From assembly GCF_002209485.1 (NCBI RefSeq), contig NZ_NJIX01000009.1, forward strand, positions 124,001 to 188,000: DNA of 64,000 bases. The letters run 5' to 3'. The notes under the pieces are model-generated. The model made no database searches. It had not been told where the DNA came from and saw only the letters and a list, made by a program, of their open reading frames with translations. Below, one piece after another: positions 1 through 8,230 of the stretch; positions within the stretch are counted from its first letter, which is position 1, and every line of letters begins with the position of its first letter. This DNA comes from Achromobacter sp. HZ34. GTDB lineage: Bacteria > Pseudomonadota > Gammaproteobacteria > Burkholderiales > Burkholderiaceae_B. The position numbers were made by a program, and so were the translations under genes.

Positions 1-149
1 GCGACTTCGTGCTGCGCCCCACGGATCCCGTGCTGCCGCACAAGATCCAGCTGCTGCATGCGGCGAACAGTCCGCTGTCGACCACCGCACGGCGCTTCGC
101 CACCGCCTTGCGGCAGGTGATCAAGGAAGCACCGACGGTCGCGATCTAG
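1..149 (+). CDS. C-terminal end of a probable LysR-family transcriptional regulator (partial)
   Basis: The reading frame is open from base 3 to a TAG at 147-149 and gives about 48 residues. The tail contains LLHAANSPLSTTARRF and LRQVIKE, which resembles the last helix of the effector-binding domain of LysR-type regulators. The gene starts left of the window, so its target cannot be inferred. It converges on the TonB-dependent receptor with a gap of only 25 bp. The family call rests on a short tail and is tentative. Confidence 0.5.
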   Translation, partial: DFVLRPTDPVLPHKIQLLHAANSPLSTTARRFATALRQVIKEAPTVAI

Positions 150-174
150 TGGCGGCTGGTCAGGCGCGGCTGGC

Positions 175-2562
175 TCAAAAGCGGGTGCGCAAGGCCAGCA
201 TGACGCTGCGCGGATTGCCGTAGTAACCCAGGGATTGGTAATAGGTCTTGCCGAGCACATTGTCCACGGTCAGCGTTGCGCTGGTCTTGGGGTTGATCTG
301 GTAGCCGACCTGCATGGAAGCAGTCACGTAGCCCGGCGTGTTGACCGCGCTGCTTTTCAGGGGGCTGGAGGCCAGAATGCCGGCGCCGACATTGAATTTT
401 TCCAGGGTGCTGCCCTGCTGGAAGCGGTAATTGCTCCAGAGCTTGATATTGTGCCTGGGCGTGACCATGGACAGGTCGTCCTGCTCGGTTTCGTAGTGCG
501 GATCCAGATAGGTATAACCGGCGCTCAAGTCCCACCCCGGCAACGGCGAACCGGTGACTTCCGCCTCGAAGCCGTTCATGTCGACGCGGCCCGCCGCGCG
601 GTAATAGAAGACGTCGCTGACGTAGTACGCGCGGTTGCGGTCCTGCAGCCTGAAGACGGCGGCGGACGCATTGAGCTTGCCGTCGAACATGCTGTTCTTG
701 ACGCCGGCTTCGTATTGCCGCCCGCTACGCGGCGGCAGGGCCGAGCCGCTGGCGCTGAGCTGCGACTGCGGTACGAAGATGTCCGAATAGCTGGCGTAGA
801 CGGACGTGTCCGGCGTGACCTTGTAGATCAGGCCGGCGTAGGGCGTGACCTTGTGGCTGACGTTGCCAGGCTGCTTTTCCATGTCGGGCGACGTGCCATA
901 GTCGCCGATGCCGACATACTGCTTGTAGTTCGACACGCGGCCGCCCACCACCAGCGTCAGCGGATCGAGAATCTGCAAGCGGGCCTGGCCATAGACGCCG
1001 AACTGCTCGGTGCGGACTTTGTAGACCCCGGTATAAGGCAGCGACGGTTCCGGGATGTGGACCAGCTGGTCGAAGTCGATGGTACCGCCATCGACGTCGG
1101 AGTAGTTGTCCTTGCTGTCCAGCCTGTCGTAGTTCGCGCCGATCAAAAGGCGATGCGTGCGGCCGAATAGTTGGAACGGTCCGCTGAAGTTGACGTCCGC
1201 GCCGGCCCAGCCGAATTCCGTCTTGTCGGCGGCGGGGAAATAGCTTGCGGTGTTGTCGACCGGATCGACGTCCGTGTAGACGCCCACGTACTTGGCGTCA
1301 TTGGTGGAATGGCGGTAGCGGAAGCTGGCGCGCGCCTTCCAGTCGTTCTGGAAGTTGTGGTTCAACTCGATGAACCCTTCTTCCGTGTTCTGGTGGGCGC
1401 TGGACCAGTCCGGGAAAGGATTGTCCCTGGGTGAGATGTCCAGCAGGCTGCCGTTGCTGTAGGTGGGCAGCTGCGACATGATGCCTTTGCGCACGACGCG
1501 CTGCACCGTGCCGGAGACCGACAGCAGGGTGGCGGGATCGATGTCGTATTCGACGATGCCATACAGCATCGCGGATTGCGCGTTGGAATTGCCGTAGAAG
1601 TGGTTCTGGTCGGTGCCCGAGATGACGGCGCGGCCGCGCAGGCTTTGCGATTGGTTCAGCGAGCCGGAGACGTCGAGATCCGAATGATAGTAGTCCCAGG
1701 AGCCGGCCGAGATGCTCCCCGACGCCTGGAAATCCGCAGTGGGCCGCTTGCGCGCGAAGTTCACCAGGCCGCCCGGTTCACCGCTGCCTTCCAGCAGGCC
1801 GGCGGAACCGCGGATGATTTCGATGCGGTCGTACATGGCCAGGTCGAACTGCGGCGCGCCGACGTTCAAGGAACTGTAGGAGGGAATGCCGTCCAGCTCG
1901 GACGACAAGGCATAGCCCCGCGCGAAATACTGGTTGTTCAGGTAAGGATTGTCGTTGACCTTGGTGGTGATGCCGGTCGCCTGCCGCATGGCGTCGCCGA
2001 TGGTCGTCATGTTCTGGTCGTCCATCCGCTGGCGGGTGATGACGCTGACCGATTGCGGGATGTCCAGCAGCGCCGTTTCGCCCTTGCCCAGGGTGACGTT
2101 CCTGGTCGTGTAGGAGCCCGTGCCCTCGGTCCTGGCGTCGGCGGATTCCGCGGTGACGGTGACGGTGGACAGCGTCGTGGCAGATGCGCCTGGCGCGGCG
2201 CGGGTCAGCGACAGGTTGCTGCCGTTGCGCGTGAATTCGATGCCCGTGCCGGACAGCAGGCGCTGCAACGCCTGGTCGGCGGTAAGGCTGCCCGAGACCG
2301 CGGGGGCGTTCAGGCCTGCGACGATGTCCGGGGAGTAGGCCAGCGACAGGGAGTATTGATTGGCCAGCTGTATCAACGCGCTGCCCAGCGGCTGCGCGGC
2401 AAGATTGACGTAGACGGGCGCGTCTTCGGCCGGCGCGGCGTGCGCGGCGGCGCTGCAAGCCAGGCAGAGCGCGGCGGCCAGAGCCGTCAGGCCGTAGGAC
2501 AGGGCGCGGCGTTGCGGCGGGGCGGCGCGTTGCGCCAGATGGTCAGCGGGGCGTAATTCCAC
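175..2562 (-). CDS. TonB-dependent siderophore receptor with N-terminal STN signalling domain (FpvA/FecA type)
   Basis: This is a 795-residue outer-membrane receptor for ferric siderophore uptake. It has a signal peptide ending near residue 42 (AHA-A). An STN signalling domain follows at about 50-100 (QPLGSALIQLANQ, ALQRLLSGTG). A TonB-box-like STVTVTAES precedes a plug with IPQSVSVITRQRM and a 22-stranded type barrel that ends in the usual terminal Phe (ALRTRF). The STN domain lets the loaded receptor signal to an inner-membrane FecR protein, and fecI- and fecR-type genes lie directly upstream on the same strand. The start is GTG at 2562 with GGAAA about 7 bases before it. The 204-bp gap to fecR suggests its own promoter, as is usual for FecI-dependent receptors. 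The exact siderophore cannot be read from the sequence. Confidence 0.93.
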   Translation of the reverse strand: MELRPADHLAQRAAPPQRRALSYGLTALAAALCLACSAAAHAAPAEDAPVYVNLAAQPLGSALIQLANQYSLSLAYSPDIVAGLNAPAVSGSLTADQALQRLLSGTGIEFTRNGSNLSLTRAAPGASATTLSTVTVTAESADARTEGTGSYTTRNVTLGKGETALLDIPQSVSVITRQRMDDQNMTTIGDAMRQATGITTKVNDNPYLNNQYFARGYALSSELDGIPSYSSLNVGAPQFDLAMYDRIEIIRGSAGLLEGSGEPGGLVNFARKRPTADFQASGSISAGSWDYYHSDLDVSGSLNQSQSLRGRAVISGTDQNHFYGNSNAQSAMLYGIVEYDIDPATLLSVSGTVQRVVRKGIMSQLPTYSNGSLLDISPRDNPFPDWSSAHQNTEEGFIELNHNFQNDWKARASFRYRHSTNDAKYVGVYTDVDPVDNTASYFPAADKTEFGWAGADVNFSGPFQLFGRTHRLLIGANYDRLDSKDNYSDVDGGTIDFDQLVHIPEPSLPYTGVYKVRTEQFGVYGQARLQILDPLTLVVGGRVSNYKQYVGIGDYGTSPDMEKQPGNVSHKVTPYAGLIYKVTPDTSVYASYSDIFVPQSQLSASGSALPPRSGRQYEAGVKNSMFDGKLNASAAVFRLQDRNRAYYVSDVFYYRAAGRVDMNGFEAEVTGSPLPGWDLSAGYTYLDPHYETEQDDLSMVTPRHNIKLWSNYRFQQGSTLEKFNVGAGILASSPLKSSAVNTPGYVTASMQVGYQINPKTSATLTVDNVLGKTYYQSLGYYGNPRSVMLALRTRF

Positions 2563-2742
2563 GAAACGATTTCCAGATTCTGTGTGAGAGCGCGGTTCTT
2601 TGCCGCGTGGGTCCGAGGGGGCGTACGGTTGCGGCCCGGCCGCGAATGGCGGGGCCTCATGACACAGACGCCGAGCGAGCGCGGACCCCTGATGGAAATG
2701 ACTCGGTGAATTGAAACAAGATGTATTCTTATTGTCTTTTGA

Positions 2743-2758
2743 GTGGCCCGGAGGCCAC
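2743..2758 (-). terminator. 6-bp perfect hairpin after the fecR-type gene
   Basis: GTGGCC and GGCCAC pair around a 4-base loop (CGGA) just downstream of the fecR stop codon. No T-run follows on the minus strand, so this is at best a weak terminator or attenuator between fecR and the receptor gene. Confidence 0.35.
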
Positions 2759-2766
2759 CCTCGCGG

Positions 2767-3858
2767 TCAGCGCCGCTGGATCACCAGGCGGCCATCGTCG
2801 AGATGGCGCACGCGTACCGGCGCGATCGTCGGAAGCAGGTCGAGGAAGGCCTGGGTGTTTTCGGTACTGAAGACGCCGGCGATGCGGATGTCGGCCAGTG
2901 AGGCGTCGGCCAATTGGATGGGCGTGCGGGCATAGCGGTTGATTTCGGCGACCGCCAGGGCCAGACGTGTATCGCGGAAAATCACGCGGCCCTGGCGCCA
3001 GGCCAGCAAAGCGGCGACATCCGTGGTTTCCGGCGTATTCAGGCCGCCCCCGGGCTGGCTGCGCACGGACTGCCCACCGGTCAACGCAGCTTTGTCGCGC
3101 TGCCACCATGGGCCGTTGCTGACCTCGACCGAGCCTGACTCCACGGCGACCAGGACGGTATCGGCATCCTGGCGCACGACGAAACGCGTACCGGTGACGC
3201 GGACAGTGGTGGCGCCCGCCTGGACGTAGAACGGTCTTGCGGCATTGTGGCTGACCGTGAACGCGGCTTCACCGGCGGACAGGTCGACCACGCGGCGGTC
3301 GCCGTACAGGCGCACGGTGGCATTGGTGTCGGTATTCAATTCAATGACCGAGTCGTCGGGCAGGGCGACCTGCCGCCGTTCGCCGTGGCCCGTGGCCAGG
3401 CTCTGGTCGTAGCTGGGCGTTTCCAGCCAGCGCGGCAGCGCTACGCCAGCCGCGACCGCCACGCAACAGGCGGTGCCCAGCCCCAGCCCGAATACCAGGC
3501 GCCGGCGGGGAGCAGGCGCGACGGGCCGCTGCATGCCCGGCCGTCCGCTGCCTTGCCGGGCATGATCGACATGCCCCCGAGCGGCTTGCCCCTGATCGAC
3601 GTGTCCTCGATGAACCGCGCCTGGCGCCGTCCCTTCAGCCATCAGCGCCCGCAACCGGTCCGCTGGAATCCTGCCGGTCGCGTTCCAGATTCCTTGGGTG
3701 CGCAGGTATTCCTTTTCATTGGCCGGATCGGCGCGGCGCCAGGCCTCGAACCGATGGCGCTCCGAAGCGCTCATATCGTCCGAGCGGACGCGTGCGAACC
3801 AATACGCGGCGGCGTCGCGAGGATCGGTCAGGCTGTCCGGATGGATAGGTTCGGTCAT
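2767..3858 (-). CDS. FecR-family anti-sigma factor / signal transducer
   Basis: This 363-residue inner-membrane protein should relay the signal from the STN domain of the receptor to the FecI-type sigma factor. The N-terminal cytoplasmic domain (residues ~10-75) has the DUF4880 pattern DAAAYWFARVRS and FEAWRRADPANEKEY. One membrane segment lies around residues 120-140 (FGLGLGTACCVAVAAGVAL). A periplasmic FecR domain follows (DDSVIELNTDTNATV, FYVQAG, GTRFVVR), and the C-terminus looks like a degenerate STN module (LAVAEINRYARTPIQLAD). The cytoplasmic linker at about 78-112 is unusually long and carries a duplicated Gly-His-Val-Asp motif rich in Gly, Gln and Arg. The gene sits 57 bp after the fecI-type gene. 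Confidence 0.9.
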   Translation of the reverse strand: MTEPIHPDSLTDPRDAAAYWFARVRSDDMSASERHRFEAWRRADPANEKEYLRTQGIWNATGRIPADRLRALMAEGTAPGAVHRGHVDQGQAARGHVDHARQGSGRPGMQRPVAPAPRRRLVFGLGLGTACCVAVAAGVALPRWLETPSYDQSLATGHGERRQVALPDDSVIELNTDTNATVRLYGDRRVVDLSAGEAAFTVSHNAARPFYVQAGATTVRVTGTRFVVRQDADTVLVAVESGSVEVSNGPWWQRDKAALTGGQSVRSQPGGGLNTPETTDVAALLAWRQGRVIFRDTRLALAVAEINRYARTPIQLADASLADIRIAGVFSTENTQAFLDLLPTIAPVRVRHLDDGRLVIQRR

Positions 3859-3916
3859 GGGCTTGCAAGAGTGGGGCTTTCAACGAGTAAGACGTTTGCG
3901 CGCGGCAAAGCCCTGA

Positions 3917-4459
3917 TCATGGCGGGCAGAAAGATTGTAATTTTTCGCGTATTTCGCGGGTGGCGTCCATGATGTAGCGCTCCACGGTATTCAAGGCGAC
4001 GCCCATGTGTTGCGCGATTTCGGGCTGGGTGTAGCCTTCGAGCCGGTGCAGGATATAGGCTTGGCGCTTTTTCAAGGGCAGTTGTTCGAGGGCCCGGTCC
4101 AGCGCCTGCAGCAATTCACTGGCACGCGCGTCGGCATCGGGGCTGGCCAGCAGCGGGTGTTCGTGGTCGGCCAATGCTTCGAGCGACACCGTTTCATGGC
4201 GGGACTGGCGGCGGATCTCGCTGACCAGGCGATTGTTGGCCGCGCGATACAGATAAGCTTTCGGATTGAGCGTCGCCGCAGGATCCTGCGCCATCACATT
4301 GATGATGGACTCCTGTGCGGCGTCTTCTGCATCCTGCCGGCGCGAGTTCCTCTTCACCCATGTGCCAACCAGCTCGCGGTAGTGGGCGAGCCATCCGGAT
4401 TCGGAAGGGCGGCGGCGGGACATGACGGCGTGAGGGAAATGAGAGACAGGCGGCGACAT
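3917..4459 (-). CDS. FecI-family ECF RNA polymerase sigma factor
   Basis: This extracytoplasmic-function sigma factor is about 180 residues long. Region 2 is visible as QDAEDAAQESIINVMAQ and PKAYLYRAANNRLVSEIRR, and region 4 as LPLKKRQAYILHRLEGYTQ and IAQHMGVALNTVERYI. Members of this family transcribe the linked TonB-dependent receptor when FecR transmits a siderophore signal. The start is ambiguous. A further upstream TTG at 4483 falls inside the Fur-box-like site, so ATG at 4459 or the internal ATG at 4423 is more plausible; neither has a good ribosome binding site. Gene order fecI, fecR, receptor is canonical. Confidence 0.87.
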   Translation of the reverse strand: MSPPVSHFPHAVMSRRRPSESGWLAHYRELVGTWVKRNSRRQDAEDAAQESIINVMAQDPAATLNPKAYLYRAANNRLVSEIRRQSRHETVSLEALADHEHPLLASPDADARASELLQALDRALEQLPLKKRQAYILHRLEGYTQPEIAQHMGVALNTVERYIMDATREIREKLQSFCPP

Positions 4460-4473
4460 CGGACGCGCGACGA

Positions 4474-4500
4474 ATATTAACAATAGTTCTCATTTTCATC
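4474..4500 (-). promoter_or_regulatory. Fur-box-like operator of the fecI-type gene
   Basis: Read on the minus strand, the AT-rich stretch GATGAAAATGAGAACTATTG followed by TTAATATT resembles the 19-bp Fur consensus built from GATAAT-like hexamers. It lies directly upstream of the sigma-factor start codons. Fur repression of the sigma gene is the normal top layer of control in FecIR cassettes. The assignment is by eye only. Confidence 0.5.
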
Positions 4501-4547
4501 CAGCAGCAATGCCGCCCGAGGTTTTACGGCGCTGCCTTACGCGCGCT

Positions 4548-4871
4548 TCAGCGTTCGAAATCGCTGGACGACGAGCCGCAGTTCCAGCACGTCGTGAATT
4601 GCGGTTCCAGCCATTCGTTGCACGCGCCGCAGCGCCAGCGTTGCAACGGTGCGCCCGGTGTCGGTGCGCCGCCATCGATGAGGCGTTGCGCGGCAGGCAG
4701 GTCGGCTTCGCGTTCCAGCCATACCTCGGGCCCGCATTGGTCGACCGGGATGTCGCCCATGGCGCCTTGCATGTACTGATTGTGCAACTCGCACGAAATG
4801 CGGGCCTGCTCCAGCAGGTTGACCCAGTGCTGGGCGATCAGCAGATTGGGGGCGCGCCGCAGTCTGATCAT
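4548..4871 (-). CDS. Small DUF2007-type protein with C-terminal zinc ribbon
   Basis: This 107-residue protein has two parts. Residues 3-68 look like DUF2007, a putative small signal-transducing domain (NLLIAQHWVNLLEQARISCEL, DLPAAQRLIDGG). Residues 80-99 form a four-cysteine knuckle with C81, C84, C95 and C98, suited to binding zinc. ATG at 4871 was chosen because GGAGAC sits 3 bases before it and because the domain begins right there; the frame is open further upstream but has no sensible start. Its role is unknown. It stands alone between fecI and the first autotransporter and is transcribed away from the latter. Confidence 0.75.
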   Translation of the reverse strand: MIRLRRAPNLLIAQHWVNLLEQARISCELHNQYMQGAMGDIPVDQCGPEVWLEREADLPAAQRLIDGGAPTPGAPLQRWRCGACNEWLEPQFTTCWNCGSSSSDFER

Positions 4872-4941
4872 GAAGTCTCCAATTGGCAAGGCCGCGTATC
4901 GAGATAGAAGGATAGCAAGATGAAATAGGTGGACGGCAATC

Positions 4942-4970
4942 GAAACCTTTATCACGCCCCCCGTTACTGA
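4942..4970 (+). promoter_or_regulatory. ECF-sigma-like promoter motif of autotransporter 1
   Basis: GAAAC at 4942-4946 and GTTACTGA at 4963-4970 are separated by 16 bases and end 64 bases before the ATG at 5035. The same pair, spaced 15 bases, precedes the other two autotransporter genes at matching distances. The arrangement resembles the -35 (GAAC/GAAAC) and -10 elements used by extracytoplasmic-function sigma factors. The conservation is seen directly; the sigma factor is unknown. Confidence 0.6.
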
Positions 4971-5034
4971 CCTGCTCACGATTGTTAATCGAGCGCAGGT
5001 CGTTGGGCGGCCGCGGTCAGATAGAGGTGGAGAA

Positions 5035-7950
5035 ATGTCAAAGGATAAACATGGTCGCTCGGCTTCCAGGGGAGCGCGGCTGTCCTTCGAAGTGCAGGAC
5101 CGTGGCGCCCCGACCCGCAGGCAGGCGCAACTGGGCGCGCGGCTGGCGTTGGCTTGCGGCATGTCGGTGGGGCCGACGTCTACAGCCTGGGCCGCCGAAC
5201 TGGCGGAGGCCGACGGGCGCCGCTTGTCCACGCAGCAGGCGTCCTATCTTGGCGGTATCGGCGGCAGGGGCCGTACGAAAGATACGGCTGGCGGCAATGG
5301 CGGACGGCTCCATGAACCGGCGTCCGACGGGGGCAGTACCGCACTGGGGGTGGCGGGAGGACGCGCCGGTATTTATCCGGAGCAGGGCGTCGGGCTCAAG
5401 GGCGTGTGGCCCGACACCGGCCAGGCCGCGGGCAAGCCCAAACCGCGGGCCTGGCTTTTGACCCCGGAATGGCGGCATGTCGAAGGGCTGCACATGGTCC
5501 GGGATTTCAAGGGTGTCGCTGGCGCCAACGCTCCCCTCGGCGGCGGTGGCGGCTCGGCGGGTTCACGGCTGGATGGTTACCGCGACGTCGTGCACGGGTA
5601 CGACGGCGATCCGGCATTGCTCCACTTTGTCGTCAGAGAAGACGCACTGGGCGGACGTGGTGGCCATGGCAAATTGGAAAACATCAGCGAGGCATTCAGC
5701 TTCGGCGGCGGGGGCGGGGGCGGCGGCGGAAGCGGCTTTGCCTTGTATCAGGATTTCGGTGGCGTGACCTTCGAAGCCAAGGTTCACGGTGGCCCGGGTG
5801 GAAATTCAATGGCTGCACAAGGCGGCGGCGGTGGTGCCGGCCTGTTGCTCGACGGCCCTTCGCCCAACGCATCGGCCAGCGCGCCAGGCCGCCATCGTTA
5901 CACCGACGTGGTGGTCGCGGATTCCGGCTGGATTCGCGGCGGTGACGGCGGCGACGGCGCCGGCAGGCGCGGGCGCGGTGGACCTGGCGGGCCCGGCGCC
6001 ATCCTGCATGATCATCGCACCATGCTCAATCGCGGGATCATCGAGGGCGGCCCGGGTGGCGCTGCTCCCAAAGGCCTGGCGGGGCGCAACGGCGCCGCCG
6101 TGGTCTTGCACTCGCAGACCTTGTTCGAGAACCGGGGGGAAGTGCGTGGGGCACAACAACCGCGCAGCCCGGCCAAGCCGCTACACCGGGGCCAGGGTGC
6201 AGCCATCGTCGCGCTTGGCGATCTCAATACCGTCGTGTTGAGGCAAACGTCCAGGACATTCGGCGACATCGACTTCCAGGGACGCCGCAATGTGCTGCAT
6301 GTGGGAACGCGCTACAGCCCGCTCGATCAAGTGACCGTGAAGGGGGCGTTGCGGTTGGGCCAGGATGGCCTGATGGTCGTCTACGTCAAGGGCGATAGCG
6401 CGAGCCGCCTGGTCCTCGATGGCCGCGCTTTCTTGCGGGACAGTGCTGTCCGGGCGGTGATCCTGCCTGGCCACGTCGTCGCCAAGAGCCATGAAATCCT
6501 GCGCATGCGCCGCGCCGCGGCGTCCGCGCAGGCCGACGATGCGGGCCGCTTCCGCGGCGTCACGGCGGTGGATGGGGCCGGGCGTGCCTATGTCGTCCTG
6601 CGCGCGGAACTGGTCTACGGTGAGGATCCCGCGGGGGAGCGCGTGTTGCTGATGCTGTCGCACCCGGACGATCCTCCGGGCCATGCCTTGCATGCCGCGG
6701 CGGAAGCGGGCACACATGAATCGGTAATCCATGAATCGGTAATGCATGAATCGGTAATGCATGAATCGGCAGCCACGGAAGCGGCGTCGCATGCGCCGGC
6801 AACCCAGGAATCGACGGCATTCGAGTCGACAGCGCGGGCTCCCTCGAAACTCGCGGCGCCCAAGGCTCATGCTGCGTTGGAACGGCGGCTGCTTGAGTTG
6901 GCCGAGACAAGCACCCACCGTGCGCTTGCCAGTTCGATTGCCAGCTTGCCGCGCACGCACCCGATCAGCGCGGCGGCCTTGTCCCTCACCGAGGGCCAGC
7001 CCGTGGCGTTTTTCGATTCGCTCTCGGGGGAAGTGCATGCCACCGTGGCGACCGGCCTGCATGCCGTGGGCACGGCAGCGCGTGAGCTGCCCTTGTCGCG
7101 GTCGCGCGCCGGCGCGGCGCCCGCATGGGCCCAGGTTCTCGGCAACTGGCAGCATTATCGCGGCCGCGATGGCAGTGCACCGGCTCGCCAGCATAGCGCG
7201 GCGGTCTTCATCGGCGCGGACCATGACGTCGGCAATGGTTGGCGCGCGGGAGGCGCGCTGGGCTACCTCGACAGCCGCTTGCACCAGTCGCGCTTGCGCG
7301 CATCGGCGGGCGTTTCCAGCTACAGCGCGGTGGCCTATGGGGTGAAGTCGCTTGCGCTGGGGCCCGGTACCCTACGTTGGACCGTGGGCGGGGCTTATAC
7401 GTGGCACGACGTGCGCAGCAAGCGCCAGGTCAGCGCCGCGTCCCTGGACCAGACGCTGCGCGCGGATTACAGCGCCAGCACTGCGCAGTGGTTCTCGGAA
7501 CTGGGCTACGCGATCCCGGTGGCGGCCGGCACGACGCTGCAGCCTTATGCCGGTCTTGCCTATGCAGACCAGCGCCGTCGTGCCTTCGACGAGCGCGGTG
7601 GCAGCGCGGCGCTGTCGGGCCAGCGTGCGCGTAACGCCACCACCACGATGACGCTGGGCCTGCGCGCCAGCCACGAGGCGACCGTGGCCCATGCGCCTGT
7701 CATGCTGACCATGGGTCTGGGCTGGCGCCACAACGACGGTGATCTGCATACGCGGGCGCAACTGTTCTTCGATGCGGGAGAGGGTTTCTCCGTGAGTGGC
7801 GTGCCGGTGGCGCGCGACAGCCTGCTCGTGGAAACCGGCGTCAAGGTGACCGTGGGGCGCTGGACCACGCTGGGTTTCGCATACACCGGGCAGTACGGCG
7901 CCGGCGGTAGCGATCAGGGTGCACAGGTGCACCTGAACTCCCGCTTCTGA
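5035..7950 (+). CDS. Autotransporter 1: glycine-rich passenger with C-terminal autotransporter beta-barrel
   Basis: This 971-residue type V secreted protein starts at ATG 5035 behind GAGGTGGAG. An extended signal peptide (positive N-region, then LGARLALACGMSV) probably ends at AWA-A near residue 53. The passenger, about 55-560, is very Gly-rich with runs such as GGGGGGGGGSG and repeated GGxGG turns. A low-complexity stretch with four HES(V/A) units follows at about 561-580. The linker from ~615 (ALASSIASLPRTHP, FFDSLSGEVHATV) and the barrel from ~695 to the terminal NSRF match the two downstream paralogues almost block for block. No protease or other catalytic motif was seen, so an adhesin or surface-structure role is an inference. 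Confidence 0.9.
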   Translation: MSKDKHGRSASRGARLSFEVQDRGAPTRRQAQLGARLALACGMSVGPTSTAWAAELAEADGRRLSTQQASYLGGIGGRGRTKDTAGGNGGRLHEPASDGGSTALGVAGGRAGIYPEQGVGLKGVWPDTGQAAGKPKPRAWLLTPEWRHVEGLHMVRDFKGVAGANAPLGGGGGSAGSRLDGYRDVVHGYDGDPALLHFVVREDALGGRGGHGKLENISEAFSFGGGGGGGGGSGFALYQDFGGVTFEAKVHGGPGGNSMAAQGGGGGAGLLLDGPSPNASASAPGRHRYTDVVVADSGWIRGGDGGDGAGRRGRGGPGGPGAILHDHRTMLNRGIIEGGPGGAAPKGLAGRNGAAVVLHSQTLFENRGEVRGAQQPRSPAKPLHRGQGAAIVALGDLNTVVLRQTSRTFGDIDFQGRRNVLHVGTRYSPLDQVTVKGALRLGQDGLMVVYVKGDSASRLVLDGRAFLRDSAVRAVILPGHVVAKSHEILRMRRAAASAQADDAGRFRGVTAVDGAGRAYVVLRAELVYGEDPAGERVLLMLSHPDDPPGHALHAAAEAGTHESVIHESVMHESVMHESAATEAASHAPATQESTAFESTARAPSKLAAPKAHAALERRLLELAETSTHRALASSIASLPRTHPISAAALSLTEGQPVAFFDSLSGEVHATVATGLHAVGTAARELPLSRSRAGAAPAWAQVLGNWQHYRGRDGSAPARQHSAAVFIGADHDVGNGWRAGGALGYLDSRLHQSRLRASAGVSSYSAVAYGVKSLALGPGTLRWTVGGAYTWHDVRSKRQVSAASLDQTLRADYSASTAQWFSELGYAIPVAAGTTLQPYAGLAYADQRRRAFDERGGSAALSGQRARNATTTMTLGLRASHEATVAHAPVMLTMGLGWRHNDGDLHTRAQLFFDAGEGFSVSGVPVARDSLLVETGVKVTVGRWTTLGFAYTGQYGAGGSDQGAQVHLNSRF
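6715..6774 (+). repeat. 15-bp tandem repeat, four copies, in autotransporter 1
   Basis: Four consecutive 15-bp units begin CATGAATCGG and encode HESVI, HESVM, HESVM and HESAA. Copies 2 and 3 are identical. The unit is a multiple of three, so gain or loss of copies would change passenger length without breaking the frame. Confidence 0.85.
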
Positions 7951-8134
7951 GCGGAGGCTGCGGTCCGGCGTGGATGCCCCGAGCACGTTGCCGTGCCTCG
8001 TTCTGTAGCAACACTACTCGCGCGGTAATGAATTTCATGACGACTTCTACTTAAGGCTGCTTAGCGATTCAGGTGATCTCTCTGTACGTCGACGATATCT
8101 ATTGAAAGAAGTAGATGGCGCTTTTGAAGCTCAT

Positions 8135-8162
8135 GAAACTATCTTGGAAAGTGAGTTACTGA
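8135..8162 (+). promoter_or_regulatory. ECF-sigma-like promoter motif of autotransporter 2
   Basis: GAAAC at 8135-8139 and GTTACTGA at 8155-8162 lie 15 bases apart, with GAAACTATC identical to the copy before autotransporter 3. The second block starts 76 bases before the ATG. The surrounding 7951-8230 spacer is clearly AT-richer than the flanking genes and contains no gene that I can support. Confidence 0.6.
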
Positions 8163-8230
8163 TCGCCTCGAATATGCAGTTTCGTTTGCTATTCGATTTA
8201 TTTCAATCAAAGGTGGAGTAGGCGGTCACA

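Noticed and set aside
4872-5231. Upstream extension of the DUF2007-type gene to 227 residues
   Set aside because: The extension would overlap the start and promoter motif of autotransporter 1 on the other strand, while ATG 4871 has a good ribosome binding site and the domain begins there.
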